From NCBI RefSeq assembly GCF_000003605.2, contig NW_003106597.1, positions 599,989-663,988 of the forward strand: a stretch of 64,000 nucleotides of DNA, given 5' to 3'. Position 1 is the first letter of the stretch, and each line of letters starts with the position of its first letter. Origin of the DNA: Saccoglossus kowalevskii. Taxonomy: Eukaryota > Hemichordata > Enteropneusta > Harrimaniidae. Under the pieces are notes generated by a model. The model ran no database searches. It had not been told where the DNA came from and saw nothing but the letters and a program-made list of their open reading frames with translations. Below are positions 62,147 through 64,000 of the stretch, piece after piece. A program made the translations under genes and the position numbers.

Positions 62147-62280
62147 CAAAGGGCGGTGGTCGACGTGCAGCGCTTCTTCAAATTTCACGTAAATATATAA
62201 CAATGTATTTTACACGCGTTGTCTACCTCGCTATGAGTCCCATATCAAACAGAACTCGCTGCAACGACCACCACCCTTTA
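62147..62280. mobile_element. MITE family B, well-kept copy
   Basis: AAAGGGCGGTGGTCGACGTG at the left and GCAACGACCACCACCCTTTA at the right are inverted. The centre ACACGCGTTGTCTACCTCGC and ATGAGTCCCATATCAAACAG matches the 19.3 kb copy directly. TA follows the right tip; the left tip has CA. Confidence 0.9.
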
Positions 62281-64000
62281 ATACATGGGTGGAAATGAGA
62301 TGTCATGGAATAAAATATGTTTTAAAAGGGAACCTTTCAATCCCTGGGATTGCACCACAGAATCATGGGACACCATTGTTTATATTTCGAGTGATAATCT
62401 TTTGCTTTCTATTTAATTTCTTTAATTCAGTAAGTAAATTTGCCGTGAGACTAGAGGACTGTTGTAGCTGTTATCTACACCGCATACAAATTGAGCTAAT
62501 GTCTTGGTATCTATGCACAAACTTTCCATTAATATTAAGTTACTACCACTGATAAGTTGGAAAAATCACAAACTTTTGCACACTGTGAACGTATTTAAAA
62601 CAAGGCTGGACTCGTACAAAAATGATTTTGTGTTTCAGGTCGTCATAAAAAAAACAATTAAGAGAAAAATTTTCTTATATGCAAAAACTATTATGATAGT
62701 AATACTACCCTGCTCTATTATTATTAAAATAATAACTACTAGTATCTATCAACAACATGTACCACTTTCACAATATGCAACACTTGTATTTCAACTTTAG
62801 TTCATGCTTAAAATGCTAATTTAAATCATTTATTGTGAGTACATTTTGTCATGGAAACTGTGCATTGGAGAAATCTTCGATCTGTAACTGTTCAAAAAAA
62901 TTGAATCAAGCCCATGTATTTAAAGTCAACCAAACGATACGTTGCAGCATGCTCTTTTTTAAAATAAAATGAATTATTAGAATTTGATTGCAATTCATTT
63001 ACCAAATAATAGTTTTTTATTGATGTAATTTATTATTATGCTGACCTTGAGTCCCTAGAACTTGAAGGCCAATCCATTGTCTAGTCATAAGCTGGCTGTC
63101 ACTTCATTTGATTTCCTGTTGATTTGTATCAAAAAATAAAATTCTGATGAGTTGTCATTGAATTCCTAGTGACATAAAAAATATGTCCTTAGTGTCCATG
63201 AACTGTTGAAAGACATAACCGTATTTATTTATTAGAAGTGCGTCTCCAAGCACAAACATTTATTTTTTTGGTGGAATTAAAATTAGACCGAAATCCAACT
63301 GATCTTCGCATGGGTAGCTTTGGAAAATAAAATACCTTTATTCTATATGTTGTGTTCTATCTATCCTTTTTTTTTTAAACATGCTGTTTACGTCAGAGTA
63401 CGAGCTTCTGATAGAGCAAATATGGTACGTTCACAAACAGTTCTTTTTATTTCTATTGTATACGATAACAACAGAACGCTTCTGTTGATGTGACTTAAAA
63501 GAGAGTTCAGAGGGCGTGAGCGCCTTCAAAACCCATCCGTTATCTTTAAAAGACTTTCTTTAACTATCGCTATAGACGTATATTTCTTACACACTACAAT
63601 TGTACCATTCTTATTTGCATTTCCTTAGAGACCTGCATATGATTCCCCACAAATACAACCCCCTCACTGATCATTTATAACTATTGTAGCTTGTATAATA
63701 CAAGGGTATTTTCATGAAAGCTAATCTGACTCCGTAAATCATAAAATTTTTGCTGTTATCAATTTTAGCAATTTCGTGATTAAACATTTTTATCACCAAA
63801 GTCTAATGTGTCACTTTTCACCAAATAAACGTGTATAAATTTGTCCATATTTTTTCAAAAATTTTAATCAAGACTAGTTGTACTTTGAATATTATGTAAA
63901 GCTGGCAAAGAAATCATAGAAATATATACATAAAAATATTGAACCACAATATTTGCAAAAAATAAGCATTCTAAAATGAAAAAGAACAAAATGTCGCTGT
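62281..64000. other. No recognised gene to the right edge
   Basis: AT-rich sequence. The longest frame (62504-62800, 98 codons) has no recognisable motif. No repeat family from the window was identified here. Confidence 0.5.

Overview
The window is eukaryotic, animal genomic DNA. It is AT-rich, very sparse in genes, full of short palindromic (MITE-like) repeats and tRNA-derived SINE remnants, and carries a large minisatellite and one assembly gap. The one gene I can name with confidence is a MEX3-family RNA-binding protein on the plus strand: two coding exons at 49788-50010 and 50260-51563, with two KH domains and a C-terminal C3HC4 RING. Its single-copy-style sequence (an N-terminus recalling vertebrate MEX3B, without the long low-complexity insertions of mammalian paralogues) and the repeat landscape suggest a marine invertebrate, perhaps a deuterostome or a lophotrochozoan. 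I cannot fix the species, and that part is inference.

Layout. 1-1967: a 21-bp-unit minisatellite, running off the left edge, with nested higher-order repeats of about 105, 106, 113 and 391 bp. 1968-36500: AT-rich, CpG-poor DNA with no recognisable gene. It holds scattered MITE copies of several families, SINE-like pieces, an 82-bp four-copy tandem repeat (13408-13734), a 298-base N gap (16918-17215) and G-quadruplex-type tracts. 35620-36190: a C/T-rich degenerate repeat block. About 36600-51500: visibly richer in CpG, holding a near-perfect nested inverted repeat (40567-41050), other MITEs, the MEX3 upstream region with CCAAT and CRE-type motifs, and the gene itself. 51564 onward: a very AT-rich 3' UTR containing a long-range stem, then AT-rich DNA with further MITE and SINE copies to the right edge.

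The repeats fall into at least six families, given working letters here: A (TACTG(T/G)...TATTTTCGCT palindromes, 5 copies), B (AAGGGCGGTGGTCG palindromes flanked by TA, about 10 copies), D (about 270-390 bp, 3 copies), E and E' (2 copies each) and F (about 320 bp, 2 copies). None shows a transposase, so all look non-autonomous. I saw no retrovirus-like, LTR or Polinton-like coding sequence, no ribosomal RNA, no intact tRNA gene, no CRISPR array and no operon-like organisation. The most interesting items are the higher-order minisatellite, the nearly perfect nested palindrome upstream of MEX3, the MEX3 3' UTR stem and the CpG-rich domain ending at the gene.
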